From Gordonia sp. SL306 (GTDB lineage: Bacteria > Actinomycetota > Actinomycetes > Mycobacteriales > Mycobacteriaceae), in the NCBI RefSeq assembly GCF_026625785.1, contig NZ_CP113063.1, positions 2,976,001 through 3,040,000 on the forward strand: 64,000 bases of DNA. Direction: 5' to 3'. Position numbers and translations under genes: made by a program. This document shows, piece after piece, positions 51,201 through 58,933 of this stretch. Numbering within the stretch: the stretch's first letter is position 1; each line of letters opens with the position of its first letter. The notes under the pieces were generated by a model, which had not been told where the DNA came from, did no database searches, and saw only the letters and a list, made by a program, of their open reading frames with translations.

Positions 51201-52773
51201 CGCAGACGAGGACTTCTTCGACCTGGGCCTGGACAGCATCGTGGCGATGGCCGCGGTCAACGCGCTGCGCGATCGTGATCTCGTGGTCACGCCCCGAATG
51301 GTGTTGTCGCATCCGACCATCCAGGATCTCGCCGATGCCGTCGACCGGGCCGGAGATGCCGTGATCGCCTCCGCATCGGGGTACGGGCCGGTGCCGGCGT
51401 TGCCGGTGGTCGAGTGGATGTACGAGTATGGCAACTACCGCCGCTTCACCCAGACCGTGCTGTTCGCCGTGCCGCGGGGTCTCCCGGACGACCGACTCGT
51501 CGACCTCCTCCGGTCGTTGATCGACGGTCACGACATGCTGCGATCCCAGACCTCCGCGGACGGTCTGTTCACCCGCGAACCGGGAACGGTCGATGCGGCG
51601 GGCGTGCTGATGGCTCTGTCGGTCGATGACGTCGGGCCCGGGGTCACCGAGGCGGCACGTCGGGCAAACGACGCGATCGACCCGGCGGCGGGGCGGATGC
51701 TGTCGGCGGTCCGCCTGCGCTGCAATGAAACCGGCGATCTACTGCTGCTCGCGATCCATCATCTCGCGGTCGATGCGGTGAGCTGGCAGGTGATCTTCGG
51801 TGATGTCGCGACCGCAGGCCGCGCGATCGATGCGGGTGTCACCCCGGTTCCGCAGACCGAGTACAGCGACTACCGGCGGTGGTGTGAGTACGTGTCCGGC
51901 CGAAGCGGCCGCGAGGATGTGCTTGCCCAGCAGTCCTATTGGGTGAGTGAGGTGTCCGGACCCGATCCGGCGATCGGGTCCCGCAGGCCGGAACCGGAGA
52001 CCGACACCTGGTCGTCACTGCGCGCGGCGGTCACGCACACCGGGGTCGACACCACTGCGGACGTCCTGCGGGCGATCGACAAGCGCATCGGTATGCGCGA
52101 GTTCCTGCTGACCGCTCTGACACTGACAATCGCCACGTGGCGTCGTCGGCGCGGTGAGGATGCGACAGGTGGGGCCTACATCGCTCTCGAGGGGCATGGT
52201 CGGGAGGATCCGCTGGCGGGGCCCGACGTCGACACCACGCGGACGCTCGGATGGTTCACCACCGTGTTCCCCGTCCGACTGGGGGCAGGACGCGACTGCG
52301 ACATCGATGGCGTGACCGCGGACCCGCGGATCGGCACCGAACTGCTGGACGAGATCGCCGCCCACATCGGGCAGATCCCGTCGACGGGGCTCGATTTCGG
52401 CGTGCTGAAGTACCTGTCCCGGGTGCCGGAACTGCTCGAGGCCCCGGAACCGCAGGTGGAGTTCAACTACCTCGGCCGATTCGATCTCCACACACCGGGC
52501 GCGCAGGGTGCGGCGGGATGGGAACCGTGGTCGCCGATCACCGACCTGGAGATCAACGAGCACCTGCCGACCGATCCCGAACCCGATCTGCCCCTGCGTT
52601 ACACGCTGGACGTCGTCGCGGTGATCAGGGCGACCGACGCCGGTCCGCAGCTGGTGACCAACTGGCGCTACGGAGCCGATCTGCTCTCCGCGGCGGAGGT
52701 CGACGTGCTGACCGGGCTGTGGGAGGAGGCGGTGACTGCGCTTGCGGCGTCACTGGGAAGCGTAACGGCCTGA
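48229..52773 (+). CDS. mbtF: Mycobactin NRPS MbtF, C-A-T-terminal epimerase-like domain
   Basis: A 1514-residue synthetase: C 15-440 (HHILMDGWAIAL near 140), A 450-960 (FTSGSTGEPKG near 609, YNCYGPTETTVEAVVA near 760), carrier near 1000 (LGLDSIVAMAAV), and a terminal epimerisation/condensation-like domain 1060-1500 (HHLAVDAVSWQ near 1176, LEGHGREDPL, VEFNYLGRFD). There is no thioesterase; in mycobactin the terminal module releases the product as the cyclised hydroxylysine lactam. The GTG at 48229 overlaps the mbtE stop (GTGA) with GGAAG upstream; an ATG at 48214 is a slightly longer alternative. It converges on the SagB-type pseudogene with a 54-bp gap. Confidence 0.9.
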   Translation: MSATPEIEDVLALSPLQEGLFVLSEMSGDGIDLYSMQFVVEITGPLDRQILRRSVDVIMERHPNLRVSLWDKDLPKPVQIVPSHVEVPWEELSATAADFDDIAAAERADRFDLRRGPSLRVKLIDLPGGRSRLLVTAHHILMDGWAIALFFQELLAIYAAGGSAQGLPPVRPYRNYIAWLAAQDGPAARAAWATYLDGVEPLMLAAPGVAATEPVRSRHELSARATERLVAWTRSAGLTVNTAVQFAWATVLGRLSDRDDVVFGTTISGRPQGLAGADEMIGLFINTVPSRVRLAAAGSAATVAADCVALQRESSRMRDQGYLGLSEIQRSAAHPSLFDTLFVFENAPIGTATEPISAPDGTRFLPLAMESLAHYPLTVVAYLLDGELVVMTEVIEDALGGIVPGDVAQRVVRVLEQMPDAADRHPDRLDVALPAERALASSAAAERKVGDAVELAPTVVDAFLAQCDRTPEATALVAGGRPYTYRELADRAIRLACELTDDGMTTEAAVAVAIPRSADSVVAILGVLIAGGAYVPIDVALPDQRVANIIGQAGIELVITDLAHRDRFAPLAKPLVLDDPETAVRIDARPVHLAPTGIRPSNAAYIIFTSGSTGEPKGVIGTHRALVSYCRDHRDQMLAPARDRLGRPLRIAHAWTFSFDASWQPLAGLLDGHAIHLFDDDEMRDAGRLVAGLSEREIDMIDTTPSMFGQLAAAGLLGDSGSGRAHLTVLALGGEAIGPALWKQLAGLPDTSVYNCYGPTETTVEAVVARISDSPSPIIGAATDRMSAHVLDSRLRPAPTGVPGELYLSGAQVTRGYQGKAALTAASFVADPDRVGERMYRTGDLVRRNARGDLLFVGRSDHQVKIRGYRIETGEIEAAMRRLAGVTNAAVVVVERAAGPALVGFAAGADLDSRRLRGELAEAIPAHMVPSRILCLPVLPMNSNGKLDSRVLAESAAESLRARSATAVADLSATATIVRSVIVDVLGSAPGADEDFFDLGLDSIVAMAAVNALRDRDLVVTPRMVLSHPTIQDLADAVDRAGDAVIASASGYGPVPALPVVEWMYEYGNYRRFTQTVLFAVPRGLPDDRLVDLLRSLIDGHDMLRSQTSADGLFTREPGTVDAAGVLMALSVDDVGPGVTEAARRANDAIDPAAGRMLSAVRLRCNETGDLLLLAIHHLAVDAVSWQVIFGDVATAGRAIDAGVTPVPQTEYSDYRRWCEYVSGRSGREDVLAQQSYWVSEVSGPDPAIGSRRPEPETDTWSSLRAAVTHTGVDTTADVLRAIDKRIGMREFLLTALTLTIATWRRRRGEDATGGAYIALEGHGREDPLAGPDVDTTRTLGWFTTVFPVRLGAGRDCDIDGVTADPRIGTELLDEIAAHIGQIPSTGLDFGVLKYLSRVPELLEAPEPQVEFNYLGRFDLHTPGAQGAAGWEPWSPITDLEINEHLPTDPEPDLPLRYTLDVVAVIRATDAGPQLVTNWRYGADLLSAAEVDVLTGLWEEAVTALAASLGSVTA

Positions 52774-52827
52774 TCGTCGGCCGGGCCGATCAGCAGTAGG
52801 GTCGGGGCGCCGCCCGAGACGGCACGC

Positions 52828-54196
52828 TCAGCGTGGTGTGCCGACGACGAAACTCCCGACGTTGCACTCGGTGAGCTCGTCGGTCCCGGTGGCCTCGGCG
52901 AACGCCGCCGTGTCGCCGTATCCCTGTGCCACTCCACCCAAACCCATTGCGGTGGAGGTGAGATAGAGCGTCTGGGTGAGGACCCCGACATGCTTGAGGA
53001 TCACCGCGTACGGCATCTGCTCGTAGGTCCACATGATCCGGCCGGGTCGAGCGGCGAGGACGAGGAGCACCTGCGGGAGCTGGCCGTCGGCGAGCGTGAG
53101 GGAGGCGGGTGCGACGAGCCTGCGGACGGCGGGACTGTCGTACGGCGCCACCGGACGTAACACGTGGTCGAAGGAATCGTAGTGGTACATCCCGGCCGGG
53201 ATGCCGTCGGCGATGCGCACCACCGCATACACCTCGAGTTCGTAGAGTGACCCACCCGAGGGGAACGGTCGCGACGGAAGTTCCTCGGGGACTGCGCGAT
53301 TCGCGTTCGTGGTACGGACCCCGCGGGTTCGGGCGCACCGGTGGAGGAGTTCGCCGAGTTGTTCGGCGGTCAGCGGATGCCGATCGTCGAAGTCACGCAC
53401 CGACTTGCGGTCCTCGACGACGGCGGTCAGCGGGGCGTCGTCGTGCCGCAATGCTGCGAGGTCGGGTGTGGGAAGGGAGATGGGCTCGCCGTCGTAGGGT
53501 TCGCGTCGCGCCGGCAGCGGCTCGAACTCACCGTCCGCCCACCGGGTCGGTCCGAAATGTGCCCAGCTGGTGCCGCGATCTCCGACGGTGCTCCGCCGGT
53601 GGAACCACAGCTCGTGCGGACTCCAACTGCGCGTGGCGAAGTCGTGGTCCTCGGCTCCCGGCTCGATCGCGTGACCCGACCACGCCAGATCGGCGGCCAG
53701 CCGGTCGCGGATCTCCGCCGGGAGGGCGGACGATCCGAGCCCGACGAGTGTCGCGAGGGTCTCCGGGTCGTGGACGCGCGACGTCGCACCACGATCGAGG
53801 GTGCTCGGCGACGACGTCGGTGCCGTTGCGCCGCACCACGGTGAACCGTGACAGCTCGAACGCGTCCGAGCATGGGGCCGGGCGTGGCTGCGGTGGTCGG
53901 CGAAAGGGGCGCAGTGAGTACAGGTCCCGCTGACCAGCGGTCACGATCAGCGACACCACCCCGGCGTCGACCAGGCGGTCGAGCAGGTCGATGGTGTCCG
54001 CGTCGGCGTCGTCAGCGATCCAGAGTGGTCCGCCGTTGAGTGTTCGCAACGTCGCGATCTGACCCGGTGACAATCCGTCGAGCCGCTGTTTTGCCGGTAG
54101 CAGGACGGCGACACCGCCGCCGCCGAGCAGGCAACGCGCGCCCTCGGTGAGGGTGTAGACGGTCTGTGGCGCAGTCGCCGATGTCGGGTTCGTCAT
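52828..54196 (-). pseudogene. SagB/McbC-type FMN azoline dehydrogenase, frameshifted
   Basis: Two reading frames together give one SagB-type oxidoreductase of about 455 residues. The N-terminal part (from ATG 54196) reads in one frame through RNGTDVVAEHPRSWCDVA. The remainder continues in another frame as VHDPETLATLVGLGSSALPA onward into the nitroreductase domain (VVEDRKSVRDFDDRHPLTA, PSGGSLYELEVYAV, GMYHYDSFDHVLR, GGVAQGYGDTAAFAEATG). The total length is one base over a multiple of three, and removing one base near 53769-53785 restores a continuous frame. Homologues oxidise oxazolines or thiazolines to azoles. Here it is downstream of the iron-regulated binding protein by seven bases. It is either a real inactivation or a sequencing error. 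Confidence 0.8.
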
Positions 54197-54203
54197 CGGG
54201 TCG

Positions 54204-55181
54204 TCAGCCGGCAGCCTTTTCCATCGCCGGATGCATCTTGTCGAGCAGGTACGGGATGGACAGCGGCGTCGGCTCGTTCAGTCCGCCGATCTCGGCGACC
54301 GTCAGACGACTCACGGCACCGCTGCGCACCGATCGCAGATTGCGGTAGCCGGGCAGTTTCTGCAGCGACGACATCAACTGATCGGTGTTGGCGGTGATGA
54401 CCAGCAGGTCGGAATTGAGCAGTGGCACGTTCTCGGTGGAGATGGGGTATCGCGGCTGCCCGCTGCGCCGGTAGCCGGCGACCAGAGCGGGGGCGATGTT
54501 CATGCCGAGCGAGCTGAACAGGGAGGTCGCGCCGTCGGCTGGATCGCCGAGGACCTGGATCTGATCGTTCGAGTACATGTAGGCCATCGTGTACGTCTTG
54601 CCGTTGAGGCCGGGGAGCTCGTTCTTGGTCGCATCGACCTTCGAGTCGACGCCACTGGTGATCTCCTTGGCCTTCTCCGGCTGCCGCAACACGGTTCCCA
54701 AGAAGGTGACCATGTCCTGCCAGGGGTCGATCTGCTTGCCGGTGATGCCGGGGATGGTCGGCGCGAGTTTGGAGATCTGGTTGTACATCTCGGGCTGGCC
54801 GTCGGCCATGTACGAGGTCGCCAGGATCAGATCCGGTTTCGCCTTGGCCACCTGGGCGACCACGTCGTCGGTGCTGATCGCCGTCGAATCCTTGAGCTTG
54901 TCACTCGACCACGGCGCGGGCTTGCCGGTGAGGATCTGGATGTTGTCGAGATAGGCCACCGGTGTGACGCCGAACGAGAGTGCGACGTCGATCCACTGCG
55001 CGCCGAGGGCGACGATTCGCTTGGGCACGCCGTTGATGGTGACCGAACCCTTGGACGTGTTGACCTGGATGGGGGCACCGCCCCCATCGGATTCGTCTGG
55101 CGCACTACAGGCGCTGACTGCCAGCATCGTCGTCACCAGGACGGTGATCATCACGAAGAAAACACGCAACGGACGAGTCAT
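54204..55181 (-). CDS. Ferric-siderophore binding lipoprotein (FecB/FepB-like)
   Basis: A 325-residue periplasmic-binding protein with a signal peptide and lipobox (LAVSAC near residue 25). The fold markers include VPKRIVALGAQWIDVALSFG near 55, DDVVAQVAKAKPDLILATS near 105 and SRLTVAEIGGLNEPTPLSIP near the C-terminus, all typical of iron-siderophore binding proteins. No cognate FecCD-type permease or ATPase lies in the window, so it may feed a distant importer. The iron box ends only four bases before the start codon and no Shine-Dalgarno is visible, which suggests a leaderless or near-leaderless mRNA. The SagB-type gene follows by seven bases in the same operon. Confidence 0.88.
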   Translation of the reverse strand: MTRPLRVFFVMITVLVTTMLAVSACSAPDESDGGGAPIQVNTSKGSVTINGVPKRIVALGAQWIDVALSFGVTPVAYLDNIQILTGKPAPWSSDKLKDSTAISTDDVVAQVAKAKPDLILATSYMADGQPEMYNQISKLAPTIPGITGKQIDPWQDMVTFLGTVLRQPEKAKEITSGVDSKVDATKNELPGLNGKTYTMAYMYSNDQIQVLGDPADGATSLFSSLGMNIAPALVAGYRRSGQPRYPISTENVPLLNSDLLVITANTDQLMSSLQKLPGYRNLRSVRSGAVSRLTVAEIGGLNEPTPLSIPYLLDKMHPAMEKAAG

Positions 55182-55185
55182 GCGA

Positions 55186-55204
55186 GCAGCTTAGCCTAAG
55201 CTCA
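55186..55204 (-). promoter_or_regulatory. Candidate IdeR box of the binding-protein operon
   Basis: On the minus strand TGAGCTTAGGCTAAGCTGC matches 14 of 19 consensus positions and contains the palindrome AGCTTAGGCTAAGCT. It starts four bases upstream of the start codon, so bound IdeR would cover the transcription start. Confidence 0.75.
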
Positions 55205-55258
55205 CCACGGCTTTTCCGTCGCTGGTCGTGATCGCCGTCCGGTCCTGGCCCGCGGCGC

Positions 55259-56044
55259 TCAGATCTCCAGGACGACCGGGGCATGGTCGCTGGCACCCTT
55301 GCCCTTTCGGGCGCTGCGGTCGACGAAAGCGCCGCGGACCCGGTCGTCGAACGCGGGGGAGCAGAGCAGGTAGTCGATCCGCATGCCCTCGTCACGCGGG
55401 AACCGGAGTTGGGTGTAATCCCAGAAGGTGTACGCATCGGCGTAGGGGCGGGCCGAGTCGTGGAATCCGGCGTCCCGGATCGCCTGCAGGGCAGCCCGCT
55501 CGGGTTCGGACACATGGGTCCTGCCGTCGAACTGCGCGGGGTCCCACACGTCGTCGTCGGTCGGGATGATGTTCCAGTCACCGGCCAGGACGATCTGCGC
55601 CGCTGGGTCGTGGGCCAGCCAGAGTGACCCGATGTCGCGGAGTCTGCCCAGCCAGTCGAGCTTGTACCGGTAGTGCGGGTCGTCGAGGGCCCGGCCATTG
55701 GGTACGTAGAGGCTCCACACCCGTATCGCACCGCACCGCGCGGAGATTGCGCGGGCCTCCCGCGCCGGTGCGGTGTGCTCGGTTCCGAAGTTCGGCTGAC
55801 CTTCGAAGCCGATCTCCACCTCGTCGAGCCCGATCCGGGAGGCGATGGCGACCCCGTTGAACCCGCCGGTGCCGATGTGGGCGACGTCGTAACCGCCGGC
55901 CAGGAAGCTCATCAGCGGGAACTCGTCGTCGCGGCATTTCGTCTCCTGCATCGCGAGCACGTCGATGTCGTTGCGTTCCATCCAGCCGACGACGGCCTCC
56001 GAGCGCGCACGGATGGAGTTCACGTTCCAGGTGGCGATGCGCAT
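55259..56044 (-). CDS. xthA: Exodeoxyribonuclease III / AP endonuclease
   Basis: A 261-residue EEP-fold nuclease of DNA base-excision repair. Active-site motifs appear in order: ATWNVNSIRAR at the N-terminus (Asn), AMQETKCRDDEFP (Glu near 36), WSLYVPNGRALDDPHY (near 110), LAGDWNIIPTDDDVWDP (Asp/Asn near 150), RIDYLLCSP (near 225) and the C-terminal GASDHAPVVLEI with the catalytic Asp-His. Length and motifs match ExoIII/XthA. It ends the minus-strand operon def-GNAT-RNase-barstar-xthA, one base after the barstar gene. In M. tuberculosis the homologue (Rv0427c) directly follows the GNAT gene. Confidence 0.95.
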   Translation of the reverse strand: MRIATWNVNSIRARSEAVVGWMERNDIDVLAMQETKCRDDEFPLMSFLAGGYDVAHIGTGGFNGVAIASRIGLDEVEIGFEGQPNFGTEHTAPAREARAISARCGAIRVWSLYVPNGRALDDPHYRYKLDWLGRLRDIGSLWLAHDPAAQIVLAGDWNIIPTDDDVWDPAQFDGRTHVSEPERAALQAIRDAGFHDSARPYADAYTFWDYTQLRFPRDEGMRIDYLLCSPAFDDRVRGAFVDRSARKGKGASDHAPVVLEI

Positions 56045-56045
56045 G

Positions 56046-56570
56046 TCAGCTCTCGATCAGGGCGACCGGCGAGCCGGCGTCGTGCCAGCGTGTCTCGACC
56101 CGTCGACGGAGGGTGGGTGGACTCAGCAGTGCGACGGCGAAGGCGGCGGCCGGGTCGGCGACGTCGCGGTAATGGTCGCGGTAGAACTCGAGAGATCCTG
56201 CGAACCAGCGCAGATCGTCGGGTTCGTGACCCAGCAGGCGCGGCGCGTTCTCGATCACGGTGAGGTAGGCCGCCGGCGGGCTCACGTCCGGCGGGCTCAC
56301 GTCCGGTTGACTCTCGTCGAGGTGACGCATGCACTCGTCGAACGCGTCCCGGTTGTGCCCGAAATGATCCGGAAACGTCCAGGCCCGGGCGAATTCGTCG
56401 AACAGCGCAGCGACGGTGGTCATCCGGTCGGCGTCGACGGACCGCACGACGAGGTTGTGCGGGACCCACGACAACCGGGGCCCGGTCAGCACGCCCGCCA
56501 CCGGACCGAAACGCCCGGCGGCAGAGATGAACTGTGCCAGCGGGATCGGGGTGTGCTCGGAGCTGGTCAC
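56046..56570 (-). CDS. Barstar-like ribonuclease inhibitor
   Basis: A 174-residue cytoplasmic protein with a barstar core: NLVVRSVDADRMTTVAALFDEFARAWTFPDHFGHNRDAFDECMRHLDE split over residues 38-86, in which the FPDHFGHNRDAFDE stretch is the family hallmark (barnase-binding helix and loop). A C-terminal extension of about 85 residues follows. A 15-bp tandem duplication (near 56280-56314) encodes repeated SPPDV in the linker. The GTG start overlaps the stop of the RNase gene (GTGA), so toxin and inhibitor are coupled, RNase first. It presumably protects the cell from the partner RNase before export. Confidence 0.85.
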   Translation of the reverse strand: MTSSEHTPIPLAQFISAAGRFGPVAGVLTGPRLSWVPHNLVVRSVDADRMTTVAALFDEFARAWTFPDHFGHNRDAFDECMRHLDESQPDVSPPDVSPPAAYLTVIENAPRLLGHEPDDLRWFAGSLEFYRDHYRDVADPAAAFAVALLSPPTLRRRVETRWHDAGSPVALIES

Positions 56571-57049
56571 AGGTCGGGCCCCCGGATCTTGACGAAAGTG
56601 CGGTAGTGGTCGGCCGTGTACCAGGCGCTGCCTTCGCCACCGGTGACGATCCGCTCGGCGTCGCGGCTGCGCCCGGGTTCTTTCGGGTTGACGTCCCACT
56701 CGCGATACGTGATGCGGCGTCCGCGGCCGTCGGTCGCCGGCAGGTTGCCCTCGGAATTCCGGAAGATGTCCCCGCCGCGGGTACCGGGGGCATCGGCGGC
56801 CTCGGGCCATGTGCCCGCGTCGATCAGAGCGAGGGTGTGCAGGACGTGTGCGGGTACGGCTCCCGGCGCACCGGAACTCGATTGTCCCGATGCGGCCGAG
56901 GTCACCGTCGTCGACGAGTCGGCGGTCGTCGACCTGTGGTCGTCTGCGCCGCTGAGTGCCCAGGTCAGCGCCGCAACGACGGCGATGGCCACCACGGTGG
57001 CCACCGACAGGATCGCCTGCCGCCGCTTGCTCGCGCTCGCCGCCACCAC
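56567..57049 (-). CDS. Secreted or membrane-anchored guanyl-specific RNase (barnase/RNase Sa family)
   Basis: A 160-residue protein. A hydrophobic segment at residues 12-33 (AILSVATVVAIAVVAALTWA) acts as signal peptide or anchor, followed by a Ser/Thr/Ala-rich linker. The catalytic domain (65-160) matches RNase Sa: HVLHTLALIDAG, GDIFRNSEGNLP, then ITYREWDVNP (general-base Glu), AERIVTGGEGSAWYTADHYRTF with the catalytic Arg and His. All three key residues are present, so it should be active. The GTG start at 57049 (or 57046) is inferred. It is followed in overlap by a barstar-like inhibitor gene. Confidence 0.87.
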   Translation of the reverse strand: MVAASASKRRQAILSVATVVAIAVVAALTWALSGADDHRSTTADSSTTVTSAASGQSSSGAPGAVPAHVLHTLALIDAGTWPEAADAPGTRGGDIFRNSEGNLPATDGRGRRITYREWDVNPKEPGRSRDAERIVTGGEGSAWYTADHYRTFVKIRGPDL

Positions 57050-57069
57050 GTTTTTACCCTACGAGAACA

Positions 57070-58020
57070 TCAGATCTCGACGTACCGGTACGTGTGATGC
57101 AGTCCGAAACCGAGGGTGCGATACCAGTTCCCGGCGATCCGGTTGTCGGCCTCGACCTGTACGTAGGTGCGCTGCGCGCCGTGCTCGGCGCCCCAGCCGA
57201 CCAGACCCGAGAGCACTGCTCGGGCGAGCCCTTCGCGGCGCCGGGCCGACGAGGTCCACAGCGCGGTGAGACCGAGCCACCGGGTGCCGTCCGTCGATTC
57301 GGTGACCGTGGCGCGACCGATGGACACCGGATCGTCGTCGTCGCCGATCGATGCGAAGGTCACCGGTCCGCGCGACCCGGCCACCACCGCCGCGGCGACC
57401 TCGACGTCGACGTCGGCGCCGCGATACGCGCGCAGCCAGGGCGTCGTCGGTGCGTCGGCCAGCCGGACGGGCACCTCCGAGGTGGCCGTGGGGACGCCGG
57501 CGACGTCGCGGACCAACATCTGCACCTCACCGCTGCGCGACCGGCCGTCGATGTGTCCGGCGGGGATGAGTCGCTCGGGCAACGCGATCATCGTCGGCAG
57601 ACCGCGGGCCGAGTACCAGCCGCGCATCGCGGCGATCGCGTCGGCATCGGTGTCGGCACCGAACTCCACCGGCACCGCCGAATTCGCGCGTCGGGTGAAT
57701 CCGCCGCCCGCCCGCAACAGCCAGCCCGACACCATCGCCGATTCGGTGCCCGGCCAGGCCGCCGCGGCGGCCGCCTCGACGGCCCGGATCTCCGAGTTGC
57801 GGACGGTCACCCGGGACAGGAGCCGGACGGACGTGACCGCCGCCCGCGGGATGGATTCGTGTGTGCCGTCCCGGTCGATGACCAGCGGATCCCCGTCCTC
57901 GCGCAGGATTCCCGTCACGTCCGACTGCGCGGCCGCCGGATCGCCGCGCCAGTCCGCGGGGGTGGCGTCGCCGAGGCGGTAGCGCACGACGATCCGGTCG
58001 CCGACGAAGGGCTCGCTCAT
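57070..58020 (-). CDS. Two-part GNAT-family acetyltransferase (Rv0428c-like)
   Basis: A 316-residue protein. The N-terminal 60 residues form a small beta-rich domain (GDRIVVRYRLGDATPADW) as in the mycobacterial Rv0428c type. The GNAT region carries AMVSGWLLRAGGGFTRRANSA near residue 95 and the acetyl-CoA site LWTSSARRREGLARAVLSGLV near 255, ending with VQVEADNRIAGNWYRTLGFG. This resembles N-acetylglutamate-synthase-like GNATs, but the substrate is not determined. It lies between def and the RNase gene with gaps of about 20-30 bp, so it is in the same operon. Confidence 0.85.
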   Translation of the reverse strand: MSEPFVGDRIVVRYRLGDATPADWRGDPAAAQSDVTGILREDGDPLVIDRDGTHESIPRAAVTSVRLLSRVTVRNSEIRAVEAAAAAAWPGTESAMVSGWLLRAGGGFTRRANSAVPVEFGADTDADAIAAMRGWYSARGLPTMIALPERLIPAGHIDGRSRSGEVQMLVRDVAGVPTATSEVPVRLADAPTTPWLRAYRGADVDVEVAAAVVAGSRGPVTFASIGDDDDPVSIGRATVTESTDGTRWLGLTALWTSSARRREGLARAVLSGLVGWGAEHGAQRTYVQVEADNRIAGNWYRTLGFGLHHTYRYVEI

Positions 58021-58052
58021 CGGCGCGACGGCCCGGTCACGGCATCCACGCC

Positions 58053-58658
58053 TCAGTCCTCGTCGTCGTGCCCGAACGGGTCCTCGACGGCCCCGGGTAG
58101 CCAGGTCAATCCCGGCACACCCCAGCCCTGACGCTTGATGGTCTTCTTCGCGGCCCGGGCGTTGCGGCCGATCAGCACGTCGACATAGAGAAAACCGTCG
58201 AGATGGCCGACCTCGTGCTGCAGCATGCGGGCGAAGAATCCGGTGCCCTCGACGACGACCTCGTCGCCGTTGCGATCGACTCCGGTGACGCGAGCCCAGT
58301 CGGCACGCCCGGTGGGGAACTGCTCACCCGGTACCGACAGACAGCCCTCGTCATCGTCGTCGGGATCGGGCATGGTCTCCGGGATCTCCGACGTCTCGAG
58401 TACCGGGTTGATCACTTCACCGCGCCGCCGCGCCTCGTGCCGTTCGCCTTCGGGGCAGTCGTAGACGAACATCCGTTTGGCGACCCCGACCTGATTGGCG
58501 GCCAGACCGACGCCGTTGGCCGCGTCCATGGTCGCGAACATGTCGTCGAGAAGCGTCACGAGCTCCGCCGCCGGACGACGCTGCGCATCGAGCTCGACGA
58601 GTTCGGTGGGGTGATGCAACACCGGCTCGCCGACGATGCAGATCGGGAGGATTGCCAT
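58053..58658 (-). CDS. def: Peptide deformylase
   Basis: A 201-residue metalloenzyme that removes the N-formyl group from nascent proteins. The three signature motifs are intact: [10 protein letters not shown] near residue 50, EGCLSVPG near 108 (metal-binding Cys) and QHEVGHLDG near 150 (HExxH). An insertion with [13 protein letters not shown] between motifs 1 and 2 and a positively charged C-terminus resemble mycobacterial Def. The ATG at 58658 follows GGGAGGATT on the minus-strand side and gives the conserved N-terminus [14 protein letters not shown]; a longer frame from 58739 is rejected. It opens the operon that runs to xthA. Confidence 0.95.
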   Translation of the reverse strand: MAILPICIVGEPVLHHPTELVELDAQRRPAAELVTLLDDMFATMDAANGVGLAANQVGVAKRMFVYDCPEGERHEARRRGEVINPVLETSEIPETMPDPDDDDEGCLSVPGEQFPTGRADWARVTGVDRNGDEVVVEGTGFFARMLQHEVGHLDGFLYVDVLIGRNARAAKKTIKRQGWGVPGLTWLPGAVEDPFGHDDED

Positions 58659-58803
58659 GCCGGACAGATTACCGAGCGACCTCACGCGGCTCATCCGCGT
58701 GTCGCCGTGGCGACGGGAGTGGCAGTGAGCGTGCCACATCCGGTGAACGGAGTGTCGTGGCGAGTCACACCACGAACCGGCTCGCCGATCGTGGTTAGAT
58801 GAT

Positions 58804-58856
58804 CACCGAACCACATTGCTGTGATTTGTTCGGCGACCTGAATATCCGGTTCGGTG
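58804..58856. other. Nested inverted repeats in the def/DUF3263 divergent region
   Basis: A perfect 9-bp inverted repeat, CACCGAACC at 58804-58812 and GGTTCGGTG at 58848-58856, encloses a smaller hairpin CACA-ttgc-TGTG (58812-58823). It lies in the 275-bp divergent gap, about 80 bp upstream of the DUF3263 gene. It could be a structured 5' leader or an operator. The rest of the gap shows no recognisable element. Confidence 0.4.
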
Positions 58857-58933
58857 GAGTTTTGTTCGGGCCGGTGGGTCGGGGGACCATATCCCGCGAT
58901 GTGATGTGCACGAGGCGATCTTGAGGGAGCGAG

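Noticed and set aside
53427..53873. Separate small gene between the two SagB-type frames
   Set aside because: Arg-rich translation without a domain; it is an out-of-frame reading of the frameshifted oxidase.
58740..58933. ydaO-type (c-di-AMP) riboswitch
   Set aside because: The conserved ydaO core segments are not present; only generic inverted repeats are seen.
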